The position numbers were made by a program, and so were the translations under genes. The notes below the pieces were generated by a model. The model was not told the DNA's origin. It ran no database searches and was given only the letters and a program-made list of their open reading frames with translations. 64,000 nt of DNA from Lachnospiraceae bacterium (GTDB lineage Bacteria; Bacillota; Clostridia; Lachnospirales; Lachnospiraceae): the NCBI GenBank assembly GCA_018384375.1, contig JAHAYJ010000017.1, positions 1 through 64,000 of the forward strand. Direction: 5' to 3'. Of the stretch, positions 6,762-15,155 are shown piece after piece; within the stretch, counting starts at the first letter, position 1, and each line of letters begins with the position of its first letter.

Positions 6762-8810
6762 ATGAAGAACAAAAAGATGAGTACTGTGATTACATTGACG
6801 ATTTCTCTGATGATGGCGGCCTGTCTGTTACTGTTGTTCCTGGTGTCCAACCGGAATATGCGTATAACAATGCAGGACTCGGCAATGGATAACATGTCAA
6901 CTTCGCTTGGAGCAAAGGCGGAGATCGTGGAACAGTATGTGGATCAGGCGGAAAAATTGCTTATCTCTTTCGGCAAAGCTCCGATTGTGGCAGAATTCCT
7001 GAAGAATCCGGGTAATGCGGAACTGGAAAAGAAAGCGCAGGCTTACACGGAAAGCTATTTCGCCGGACTTGAAGGTTGGGAAGGAATTTACATTTCGGAA
7101 TGGAACACCCATGTTATTACTCACTCCAACACAAGTGCAGTGGGAATGGTGATGCGTGAGGGAGAACCCCTTGAAAAGCTGCAGAATTCTATAACGGCAG
7201 CAGGTGCTGTGTACAATACGGGGATGTTGATTTCTCCTGCTTCCAAGCAGATGGTATTATCTCTCTATGCCCCGGTTTTTGATAAGGACGGAGCAACAAT
7301 CCTTGGCTTCGTGGGAGGCGCCCAGCTTGCGGAAACCCTGCAGTCAGTACTGGAAGGGCTACATGTTGAGGGAATGGAAAATGCAAAGAATTATATGATC
7401 AATACAGAGACAGGCATGCATATCTTTAATGAAGATGCGTCACTTATGGCGATGCCTATCGAGGATGAAATGTTGCTCTCTGTGATAGATGCCATCAGTG
7501 TTCAGTCTGATGACAGTATCGGAAGTCTTGAGTATGTGGACGCAGACGGTGTGAAGAGTGTGGCCATGTACAAGGCGATACCGGAGCGAAACTGGGCGGT
7601 AGTGGTTAGTGACAGCAAGGATGAGATATTTGCGAAAGCGGATGCCAGCAGAAATGCTTTCGGTTTGATTTGTATTGGTGTTTATGCTCTTATTCCTATT
7701 CTTTGCTGGATTGCCGTAAATCTTTGTGTAAAACCTCTGAAGGTTGTGGAAAAGGCTGTTATCAAGCTCCAGAAACTGGAACTTGAAACACCGGAAGAAT
7801 TGAAAAAGTATATCGGTGCCCGAAGCGAAGCAGGTCAGATTGCAACAGCATTGGATTCCCTGTATGAAACCTTCCGGAAGATTGTTTCCACCTTGCGTGA
7901 ATGTACTGCGACCTTGAATGTTTCCACGGATAAAATGAACCATGCATCACATATGCTGATTGAAGGAATGGGAGATAACTCTGCGACGACGGAGGAGCTT
8001 GCTGCCAGCATCGCCACTACGAACAGTGCCATTGAACAGGTGGTAAATGAGATCGTGACCATATCCGAACTGGTAGAGAAGGTGGAGGAAAAGGTTAAGG
8101 CAGGTGACCAGAAGAGTGAAAATCTGTTGGAGGCTGCACAGAGTATGCGTGAAATGGCAGATACCACTTTGGCAGGAACGGGAGAAAGAATCGAAAAGAA
8201 CCGGAAGAATGTGGAAGAGGCCATGCTTAATCTGAAATCCCTTACCCGTATCAATGATATGGCAAAGCAGATTCTTAACATTGCGAACAAGACCAACCTG
8301 CTTTCCCTGAATGCTTCTATTGAGGCGGCGAGAGCAGGAGAAAACGGAAGAGGATTTGCAGTCGTTGCACAGGAAATCGGAGCCCTGGCTTCCAACTCTT
8401 CCGCTACGGCAAAGGAGATTCAGGATATCTGTAAGGATATCAATGTAAATATACAGAATGTACAGGAATGCGTCGATGACATCATGGGATTCATGGAGGG
8501 AGATGTATCCGATAAGTTCAAAGAGTTTGCCAATATTGCAAATGAGTACAGCACTTCTGTAGTGGAAATCCGAGATGCGATCGGAGAGATAGAGGATACT
8601 TCGAGTGGTGTTGTAAATTCTGTGACGAGTATCCGTGAGAAGATGGATGTGATACACACCGCTTCTTCGGAAAATGAAATCGGTGTCGACGAAATTGTCA
8701 ATAAGATTGAGCAGACCAACCTGACGGCAGGAGAGCTTGAGAACGTAGGAAAAGCAAATCAGGAAAACGCGCAGGCAATCAGCACAATCGTAGAAAAATT
8801 TGGACAATAG
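6762..8810 (+). CDS. methyl-accepting chemotaxis protein with Cache-type sensor
   Basis: A 682-residue membrane chemoreceptor. Residues about 8-27 form the first membrane helix, about 30-290 a periplasm-like extracellular dCache sensor, and about 298-320 the second helix ([20 protein letters not shown]). The cytoplasmic coiled coil follows; the signalling tip is [20 protein letters not shown] and [22 protein letters not shown], near residues 510-550. It would relay ligand signals to CheA/CheW. No flagellar or che genes are in this window. AGGAGG lies upstream of ATG 6762. A clear terminator follows at 8856-8892. Confidence 0.92.
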   Translation: MKNKKMSTVITLTISLMMAACLLLLFLVSNRNMRITMQDSAMDNMSTSLGAKAEIVEQYVDQAEKLLISFGKAPIVAEFLKNPGNAELEKKAQAYTESYFAGLEGWEGIYISEWNTHVITHSNTSAVGMVMREGEPLEKLQNSITAAGAVYNTGMLISPASKQMVLSLYAPVFDKDGATILGFVGGAQLAETLQSVLEGLHVEGMENAKNYMINTETGMHIFNEDASLMAMPIEDEMLLSVIDAISVQSDDSIGSLEYVDADGVKSVAMYKAIPERNWAVVVSDSKDEIFAKADASRNAFGLICIGVYALIPILCWIAVNLCVKPLKVVEKAVIKLQKLELETPEELKKYIGARSEAGQIATALDSLYETFRKIVSTLRECTATLNVSTDKMNHASHMLIEGMGDNSATTEELAASIATTNSAIEQVVNEIVTISELVEKVEEKVKAGDQKSENLLEAAQSMREMADTTLAGTGERIEKNRKNVEEAMLNLKSLTRINDMAKQILNIANKTNLLSLNASIEAARAGENGRGFAVVAQEIGALASNSSATAKEIQDICKDINVNIQNVQECVDDIMGFMEGDVSDKFKEFANIANEYSTSVVEIRDAIGEIEDTSSGVVNSVTSIREKMDVIHTASSENEIGVDEIVNKIEQTNLTAGELENVGKANQENAQAISTIVEKFGQ

Positions 8811-8855
8811 GATTGGTAAGTCTATTTTCGGAATGTTATTCCGGCTCGGCAAATT

Positions 8856-8892
8856 CCCTTCCACTCATAGTATTATGGGTGGAAGGGTTTTC
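8856..8892 (+). terminator. rho-independent terminator after the chemoreceptor
   Basis: Stem CCCTTCCAC (8856-8864) pairs with GTGGAAGGG (8879-8887), with an inner CATA/TATG, followed by TTTTCT. Confidence 0.85.
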
Positions 8893-9022
8893 TGTTATGC
8901 CGGAGAGTGTTTCGCAACAAAATGATTGATTTGGGAAAAGCAGTTGCTGATTAGGAGAAAAAAGACTATATTTATAAATGATGATTTATCAGTGATGACT
9001 ACATATAGTGGAGAGTACCTAA

Positions 9023-10198
9023 ATGAAAAACCAGTATAACAAGACGATTACAGCCTGTTTCGTTGGCTACATCGTACAGGCAATCGTAAACAATTTTGTC
9101 CCGCTTTTGTTTTTAACCTTTCAGAGAACCTATGAGATTCCGCTTTCGCAGATCACGCTGCTTGTGACCTTTAATTTCGGTGTACAGCTCCTGGTGGATC
9201 TGCTTTCGGTCTACTTTGTTGACCGGATCGGATATCGTGCATCTATGGTGCTCGCGCATCTTTTAGCGGCTGCAGGACTGATTCTTCTGACTTTTCTGCC
9301 GGAGCTGCTACCCTCACCTTTTGCGGGAATTCTGATCGCAGTGATGGTGTATGCTATCGGCGGCGGTATTCTGGAGGTTCTGGTGAGCCCTGTAGTGGAG
9401 GCCTGTCCTTCAGATAATAAGGAAAAGGCAATGAGCATGTTGCACTCCTTCTATTGCTGGGGACATGTAGGGGTAGTATTGATCTCTACGCTTTTTTTCT
9501 ATGTTTTTGGGATTGAAAATTGGAAGATACTGGCAGCAGCGTGGGCAGTGATCCCGATTTGCAATGCCTTTGTGTTTACCAGAGTCCCGATCGCCAAATT
9601 GATTGAGGAGGGTGAGAGCGGACTGCGGCTTAGGGAACTGTTTGGCATTAAGATATTCTGGATCCTGCTGATCATGATGGTCTGTGCAGGTGCCAGTGAG
9701 CAGGCTGTGAGTCAGTGGGCATCAACCTTTGCGGAAAAGGGACTGGGTATCTCCAAGACGGCAGGTGATCTGGCAGGTCCCATGGCATTTGCGATCCTCA
9801 TGGGTGCCTCAAGAGCTTTTTACGGGAAATACGGTGACCGTATTCATCTGGATCGGTTTATGATCTACAGCTGTTGTCTCTGTATTGCTTCTTATCTTGG
9901 TATCTCGCTATCACCGAATCCGCTGCTCAGTCTGTTTGCCTGTGCAATCTGCGGCCTTTCGGTTGGAATTATGTGGCCAGGAACCTTCAGCAAGGCTTCC
10001 GCAGCTTTGCCAAGGGGCGGGACAGCCATGTTTGCATTTCTGGCTTTGGGCGGTGATCTGGGATGCTCCGGCGGCCCTACGTTGGTCGGGATGGTGTCCA
10101 GCAGCCTGGGGGATAATCTGAAAATGGGTGTTCTGGCGGGCGTGATTTTTCCGGTGCTGCTATTGACCGGAATTGTGCTTTGCCGGAAACAGCATTAA
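9023..10198 (+). CDS. MFS transporter
   Basis: A 391-residue major facilitator protein with about 12 hydrophobic segments. VYFVDRIGYRASM between helices 2 and 3 corresponds to the MFS signature loop, and the N-half VYAIGGGILEVLVSPVVEA motif resembles sugar/fucose-permease-type members. Substrate cannot be assigned. GGAGAG precedes the ATG. The gene is followed after 24 bp by the cation antiporter gene, so it may be read together with the cation cluster, but nothing in the sequence ties its function to ions. Confidence 0.85.
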   Translation: MKNQYNKTITACFVGYIVQAIVNNFVPLLFLTFQRTYEIPLSQITLLVTFNFGVQLLVDLLSVYFVDRIGYRASMVLAHLLAAAGLILLTFLPELLPSPFAGILIAVMVYAIGGGILEVLVSPVVEACPSDNKEKAMSMLHSFYCWGHVGVVLISTLFFYVFGIENWKILAAAWAVIPICNAFVFTRVPIAKLIEEGESGLRLRELFGIKIFWILLIMMVCAGASEQAVSQWASTFAEKGLGISKTAGDLAGPMAFAILMGASRAFYGKYGDRIHLDRFMIYSCCLCIASYLGISLSPNPLLSLFACAICGLSVGIMWPGTFSKASAALPRGGTAMFAFLALGGDLGCSGGPTLVGMVSSSLGDNLKMGVLAGVIFPVLLLTGIVLCRKQH

Positions 10199-10222
10199 TT
10201 TTTACGTTTAGGGGAGAAAAGC

Positions 10223-11515
10223 ATGAGTATACTTTCTTATTTTGCAATCATTGCCTTTCTGATTGTTCTCATTGGCGTGATAAATGAAAAATGGCTGCAT
10301 ATACAGGGGGATATTGTTTTGATCCTGTTTTCTCTGGGAATCAGTCTGCTGATACTGATCCTTCAGCAGATACCGGGCGCAGCACCTTATACGTCCGAGA
10401 TCCGGCTGCAGAGCAAATTTAATTTTGCAGCTTATCTTCTTGACGGCGTGTTGTGCTTTATGCTCTTTGCGGGGGCAAGCCGGGTGTCGGTGACTAAATT
10501 TTCCCAGAATATACGACCGATCAGTCTGCTGGCACTTCTTGGAACGGTGGTATCCTCCGCAGTGTATGGACTATTATTTTATCTTGCGGCGTCTGTCCTG
10601 CATATGGATATGAGCCTGTGGACCTGTATTCTGCTGGGCTGTATCGTATCGCCAACAGATCCGATTGCAGCAACGGGAATTTTGAATAAATTGGGAATGT
10701 CCAAAAATGTTACCTCTGTCATAGAATGCGAATCGCTGTTTAATGACGGAACCGGGGTAGCATTGTTTTTGTTTGTGAAGGGAATTCTTTCCCAGAAAAG
10801 CGGTGGTAACTTTTTCTACATCATGGGGAAAGAGCTTTTTGGAGCAATTGCAGTGGCAATCATTGTATCGTTTTTGCTTTTTTCGCTTTTGCGCCTTACC
10901 AAGGATCCGGTCAAGCATATTTTGATCAGTCTGACAGACGTGATGCTGGTATATGTGATTTGCGAGCATTTAGGCTTTTCGGGAGTGATCGCTTCCGTCG
11001 TCTGCGGGATGTGCTTTGCCTACATGAGAAACCGTATTGCGAGACGGCTGGTGGTTCAGGACCCGGAGGAACTGTATGATGATTTCTGGGAAGTGGTGGA
11101 TGGCATATTAAATGCAGTGCTGTTTATGCTCCTGGGACTGTCTGTGATGAATGCACAGGCAAGCTGCTTCCTGCCGGTGCTGTTCCCTGTGGGAATTGCT
11201 GCAGTTATTTTGTCAAGATATGCGGGAGTCAGAAGCTGTACTTTTTTTATGGAAAGGGGAAGGATACCCGGCAACTACAGCAGCAGGGAATTCTCCATGC
11301 TGATGACCTGGAGTGCACTGAAGGGTGGTCTGTCACTTGCTTTGGCACTGGGAACCGCGGAGTTTCTGTCGCAGGAGGTATACCTGATCGTGCTGAATAC
11401 CACTTACATCACGATTTTCTTTACGGTTTTGGTACAGGGGCTGACAACGAAGCGGATTTACCGGCTGATAGAAGAGAAAAAGAATCGCAGAATCAAGGAA
11501 GAAAGGAACAGGTAA
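10223..11515 (+). CDS. CPA1-family cation:proton antiporter (NhaP-like)
   Basis: A 430-residue Na+/H+ exchanger-type protein with about 12-13 membrane segments. The conserved CIVSPTDPIAATGIL (helix 4/5, with the SPTDP motif) and ECESLFNDGTGVALFLF (the ND of the CPA1 ion site) are both intact, so it should be active. It exports Na+ or K+ in exchange for protons across the membrane. It lies 5 bp upstream of trkA and heads the ion-homeostasis cluster. The short basic C-terminus (KKNRRIKEERNR) lacks a large regulatory domain. Confidence 0.9.
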   Translation: MSILSYFAIIAFLIVLIGVINEKWLHIQGDIVLILFSLGISLLILILQQIPGAAPYTSEIRLQSKFNFAAYLLDGVLCFMLFAGASRVSVTKFSQNIRPISLLALLGTVVSSAVYGLLFYLAASVLHMDMSLWTCILLGCIVSPTDPIAATGILNKLGMSKNVTSVIECESLFNDGTGVALFLFVKGILSQKSGGNFFYIMGKELFGAIAVAIIVSFLLFSLLRLTKDPVKHILISLTDVMLVYVICEHLGFSGVIASVVCGMCFAYMRNRIARRLVVQDPEELYDDFWEVVDGILNAVLFMLLGLSVMNAQASCFLPVLFPVGIAAVILSRYAGVRSCTFFMERGRIPGNYSSREFSMLMTWSALKGGLSLALALGTAEFLSQEVYLIVLNTTYITIFFTVLVQGLTTKRIYRLIEEKKNRRIKEERNR

Positions 11516-11520
11516 AATAG

Positions 11521-12891
11521 ATGAAGATCATTATTGTGGGATTGGGGCAGACAGGGAAGAGGCTGGCAGTGGTTGCTTCCAGGGAGCATCATGACGTGGT
11601 TGTAGTAGACAGCAGAAGAGAGGCAGTTGAGGAGATCACTGAGAAATATAATGTGAACGGCGTGGTGGGAAGCGGCGGCTCCCGCAGGATCCTGATGCAG
11701 GCAGGCGCCCAGAATGCGGATCTTCTTATCGCTCTGACACCCCATGATGAATTGAATATTCTTTCCTGTATGACGGCAAAGAAGCTGGGAACTCGTGATA
11801 CCTCTGCCAGGATCCAGAAACCGGAATTTGATCAGGACGAAGCCTATATTATGGAGGAATATGGGATAGACAGGCTGTTGAATCCGGACAAAGAAGCGGC
11901 AAAGGAGCTGCTCTGGCATATAGAATTGTCCGGAGCTCTTCGGACAGAAGCCTTTTTTGATCGAAAGGCCATGATCGTGGAACTGACGGTGGAGGAAAGC
12001 AGCCCGCTTGTGAACATGACGATGCAGCAGGTAAAGGAATTTTTTGATACGGACATGCTTGTGGCAGCAGTCCACCGGAAAAGAGAAATGATCATACCGG
12101 ATGGAGCGGTACGGATCCAATCCCAGGATAAACTGGAGATCATTGTGTCGGTTAAGTCTGTGAGAGGCATTTTCAGCCGATTACATATGAAGAAAAAGCA
12201 GGTAAAGAATGTTCTTATGGTGGGATGCGGAACAGCCGGATACTATCTGGCAAAGGAGCTTGAGCCGTCAGGCTATTCTGTTAAGATTCTGGAGAAAGAT
12301 AGGGAGAGATGCATTGAGTTGATGAAGCTGTTTCCCCAGGCACAGGTAATCTGCGGGGATGCTGTAGATACCCGGACACTGAAGGAAGAGGGAATCAGGA
12401 AGATGGATGCCTGCGTTTCTATGACGGGAGATGACAGAACCAACCTGGCAGTGTCTCTGTTCGCTCATTCGGAGGGAGTTACACAGGTACTTGCGAAGAT
12501 CAACGAGATGGGCTATGAGCAGCTTTTGAAGGAGACAGATATCAATGTATGTGTGTCTCCCAGCAGTGTTATTGTCGAGAAGCTGTTATCTGTAATCCGC
12601 AATCTGGCAAGCAGCGACCGCAGCCGGATTAAGAAGCTGTATCGCATTGCGGATGACAAGGCTGAGGCAATCGCGTTTGAAGTGTCTGACACCTGTGGTA
12701 AGATTGGTATTCCGTTCTGTTCACCGGAGTTTAAACTGAAGAAAAGAATTTTAATTGCTGCCATCATCAGGGGACAGGAAATTATCATCCCGAATGGAAG
12801 CAGCAGCATACAGACAGGTGATACGGTGGTAGTAGTGACGGATGTGGATAATGTTCTGAATGAACTGGATGACATCTTTATACAATCTTAA
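11521..12891 (+). CDS. trkA: Trk system potassium transport regulator TrkA
   Basis: A 456-residue cytoplasmic gating subunit with two RCK modules in tandem, each an NAD(H)-binding RCK_N plus RCK_C. The two glycine-rich loops are IIIVGLGQTGKRLA near residue 3 and VLMVGCGTAGYYLA near residue 233. TrkA forms a ring on TrkH-type channels and gates K+ flow; RCK_C domains of Firmicutes homologues often bind c-di-AMP. Only 5 bp separate it from the antiporter gene, and trkH follows after a 94-bp gap. Confidence 0.92.
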   Translation: MKIIIVGLGQTGKRLAVVASREHHDVVVVDSRREAVEEITEKYNVNGVVGSGGSRRILMQAGAQNADLLIALTPHDELNILSCMTAKKLGTRDTSARIQKPEFDQDEAYIMEEYGIDRLLNPDKEAAKELLWHIELSGALRTEAFFDRKAMIVELTVEESSPLVNMTMQQVKEFFDTDMLVAAVHRKREMIIPDGAVRIQSQDKLEIIVSVKSVRGIFSRLHMKKKQVKNVLMVGCGTAGYYLAKELEPSGYSVKILEKDRERCIELMKLFPQAQVICGDAVDTRTLKEEGIRKMDACVSMTGDDRTNLAVSLFAHSEGVTQVLAKINEMGYEQLLKETDINVCVSPSSVIVEKLLSVIRNLASSDRSRIKKLYRIADDKAEAIAFEVSDTCGKIGIPFCSPEFKLKKRILIAAIIRGQEIIIPNGSSSIQTGDTVVVVTDVDNVLNELDDIFIQS

Positions 12892-12985
12892 TGCGAATCT
12901 AAATATTCTTAATACAAACTTTAATCGAAAGGGAAGATAATTAAGATAGTATAAAGAGTTATTAAGAAAGCTGGCAGATGTAAAT

Positions 12986-14338
12986 ATGAAATACACACAG
13001 CATCGAAAGATACGATTGTCTTCTTCCCAGATCATCATAATCGGTTTTTTACTTGTCATTCTGACAGGAAGCATTTTATTAATGCTTCCTGTTTCTACAA
13101 GAAGCGGTCAGACGGCTTCTTTTTTTGATGCCCTGTTTACGGCAACTTCAGCAACCTGTGTAACCGGACTTGTGGTACATGATACGGCAACCTACTGGTC
13201 CCCTTTTGGACAGGCAGTTATTTTACTGCTGATCCAGATCGGAGGTATGGGAGTAGTTACTTTTGCAGTGGCGCTTGCTGTCATTTCCGGAAGAAAAATC
13301 GGTCTGATGCAGAGAAGCACCATGCAGGAGGCAATCGCAGCACCCAGTGTTGGTGGCATTGTGAAATTGACAAGCTTTATTATCAAAGCAACGGTTCTGA
13401 TTGAGTTGACAGGTGCCTGTCTGCTGCTTCCTGTTTTCTGGAAGGATTTCGGCCCTCTGAGAGGAATCTGGTATGCGCTGTTTCATTCCATATCGGCATT
13501 CTGCAATGCGGGCTTTGATTTGATGGGGAGCGCCGGCCCTTTTTCATCTCTGACCGGCTATGTAGCGAGTGGCTGGGTCAACGGCGTTGTGATTGGATTG
13601 ATTGTAGTAGGCGGGATTGGATTCCTTACCTGGGATGATGTGAAATGTAAGGGGATCCATATCAAAAAATACCGGATGCAGAGCAAGGTGATTCTGGTGA
13701 TGACGCTTGTTCTGATCCTGATTCCCTTTTTATTCTTCTTTTTTCGGGAATTTGGCGGGCAGGCCTTTAAAGACATGTCAATGGGAGAAAGAATATGGGC
13801 ATCCTTGTTTCAGGCGATAACGCCAAGAACAGCCGGCTTTAATACGATAGACCTGACACTGCTCAGTGAAGCCGGACAAACGATCATTATCCTCCTGATG
13901 CTGACGGGAGGTTCTCCGGGTTCTACAGCAGGAGGAATGAAGACAACTACCCTGGCAGTTCTTTTTATGACTTTGTTTTCGGTGTTCCGGAGAAAAGAAG
14001 ATACGGAATGCTTTGGAAGAAGAATAGAGGAAGGGGCGATCAAAAACGCGGCCGCTATTTTGTTGATGTATCTTTCCCTATTTTTAGCAGGCGGAATTAT
14101 TATCAGCTGTATCGAAGGACTACCGGTATTGACCTGTCTGTTTGAAACCGCTTCTGCAATTGGAACAGTAGGGCTTTCGCTGGGGATCACCCCGGGTTTG
14201 GGGCAGGTATCAAGGCTGATACTGATCCTTCTGATGTTTCTGGGAAGAGTGGGCGGCCTGACACTGCTGTTTGCGGCCTTCTCAGACAGGACAAGAAATG
14301 TGGCAAGACTGCCTAAGGAAAGAATTACGGTCGGCTGA
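12986..14338 (+). CDS. TrkH/KtrB family potassium channel subunit
   Basis: A 450-residue K+ translocating subunit. The four pore-loop motifs are visible: SATCVTGLVV, FCNAGFDLMG, TPRTAGFNTID and SAIGTVGLSLG, each with the central glycine that coordinates K+. The fold has four M1-P-M2 repeats. It is followed after 20 bp by a KtrA-type RCK protein and preceded by the longer TrkA, so this channel has two potential gating partners. The size fits KtrB/TrkH of Firmicutes. The symbol is left blank because TrkH and KtrB cannot be separated by eye. Confidence 0.92.
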   Translation: MKYTQHRKIRLSSSQIIIIGFLLVILTGSILLMLPVSTRSGQTASFFDALFTATSATCVTGLVVHDTATYWSPFGQAVILLLIQIGGMGVVTFAVALAVISGRKIGLMQRSTMQEAIAAPSVGGIVKLTSFIIKATVLIELTGACLLLPVFWKDFGPLRGIWYALFHSISAFCNAGFDLMGSAGPFSSLTGYVASGWVNGVVIGLIVVGGIGFLTWDDVKCKGIHIKKYRMQSKVILVMTLVLILIPFLFFFFREFGGQAFKDMSMGERIWASLFQAITPRTAGFNTIDLTLLSEAGQTIIILLMLTGGSPGSTAGGMKTTTLAVLFMTLFSVFRRKEDTECFGRRIEEGAIKNAAAILLMYLSLFLAGGIIISCIEGLPVLTCLFETASAIGTVGLSLGITPGLGQVSRLILILLMFLGRVGGLTLLFAAFSDRTRNVARLPKERITVG

Positions 14339-14358
14339 AGAGAAAGGATGGTATCGTC

Positions 14359-15006
14359 ATGAAGACAATTTTACTGATAGGGCTAGGGAGATTTGGAAAG
14401 AATGTTGCCATGAAGCTGCACGAACTAAACCATGAGGTGATGGCGATTGATAGGAAGGAGGATCGGGTGGAGGAGGTACTTCCCTACGTGACCAATGCAC
14501 AGATCGGGGACAGCATGAACGAGTCATTCCTCAGGTCTTTGGGGGTAGGAAACTACGATGTGTGTATAGTTGCCATCGGAAATGATTTTCAAAGCTCTCT
14601 GGAAACGACTTCTCTTTTAAAAGAGCTGGGTGCCAGAATGGTCGTGTCGAGAGCAGCCAGAGATATCCAGGCGAAGTTCCTGCTTCGAAACGGCGCGGAT
14701 GAGATCGTTTATCCGGAAAAGCAGCTTGCAACCTGGACTGCCATTAGGTACAGTTCGGATCATATTTTTGACTATATTGAACTGGATAATGATTACGCAA
14801 TTTTTGAGGTTGAGGTACCGGCTGACTGGGTGGGCAGAACCGTGGGAGAGATTAATATTCGCAGGAAATATAATATTAACATCATGGCACTAAAAAGAGA
14901 CGGGAAGATGGAACTGACAATAACGCCGGATACGTGTCTGGCAAGGGGAGAAGCCATGCTGGTTCTTGGAAATAACACAGATATACAGAAATGTTTCCAT
15001 ATATAG
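14359..15006 (+). CDS. ktrA: TrkA/KtrA family potassium channel gating protein
   Basis: A 215-residue single-module RCK protein, the size of KtrA. RCK_N: TILLIGLGRFGKNVAMKL (nucleotide loop) and the acidic AIDRKEDRVEEV that contacts the adenosine ribose; RCK_C over about residues 135-215 (VPADWVGRTVGEINIRRKY...). KtrA forms an octameric ring under KtrB and opens it with ATP; c-di-AMP binding to RCK_C is known for Staphylococcus and Bacillus relatives. The gene sits between the channel gene and the small membrane ORF at 15027. Confidence 0.9.
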   Translation: MKTILLIGLGRFGKNVAMKLHELNHEVMAIDRKEDRVEEVLPYVTNAQIGDSMNESFLRSLGVGNYDVCIVAIGNDFQSSLETTSLLKELGARMVVSRAARDIQAKFLLRNGADEIVYPEKQLATWTAIRYSSDHIFDYIELDNDYAIFEVEVPADWVGRTVGEINIRRKYNINIMALKRDGKMELTITPDTCLARGEAMLVLGNNTDIQKCFHI

Positions 15007-15026
15007 AGGAACCCGGAGGTGGTATA

Positions 15027-15155
15027 ATGGAGACAATGATATTACTGGCAGTGCTTATCATAATTGTCATTATAGGTTTCTTTATTATGAAAAGACTGGG
15101 TATATTTCTTGATGAAGTAGAGGATGAAAACAAAAAAGATCATGGAAAGAAGTGA
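15027..15155 (+). CDS. 42-residue single-pass membrane peptide between ktrA and kdpD
   Basis: A short ORF with CCGGAGGTGG upstream of ATG 15027. The peptide opens METMILLAVLIIIVIIGFFI, one strong membrane helix, followed by a basic-then-acidic tail (MKRLGIFLDEVEDENKKDHGKK). Its end overlaps the kdpD start (15124) by 32 bp, so kdpD may depend on its translation. The position and shape recall small K+-transport accessory peptides such as KdpF, but I see no sequence evidence of homology. It starts 20 bp after ktrA and is too short for most gene finders. Real coding is supported by the ribosome site, the helix and the overlap. Confidence 0.65.
   Translation: METMILLAVLIIIVIIGFFIMKRLGIFLDEVEDENKKDHGKK

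Noticed and set aside
7947-8864. 305-residue minus-strand ORF opposite the chemoreceptor gene
   Set aside because: It lies wholly opposite a clear MCP signalling domain and runs through the MCP terminator; its composition is that of an antisense shadow.
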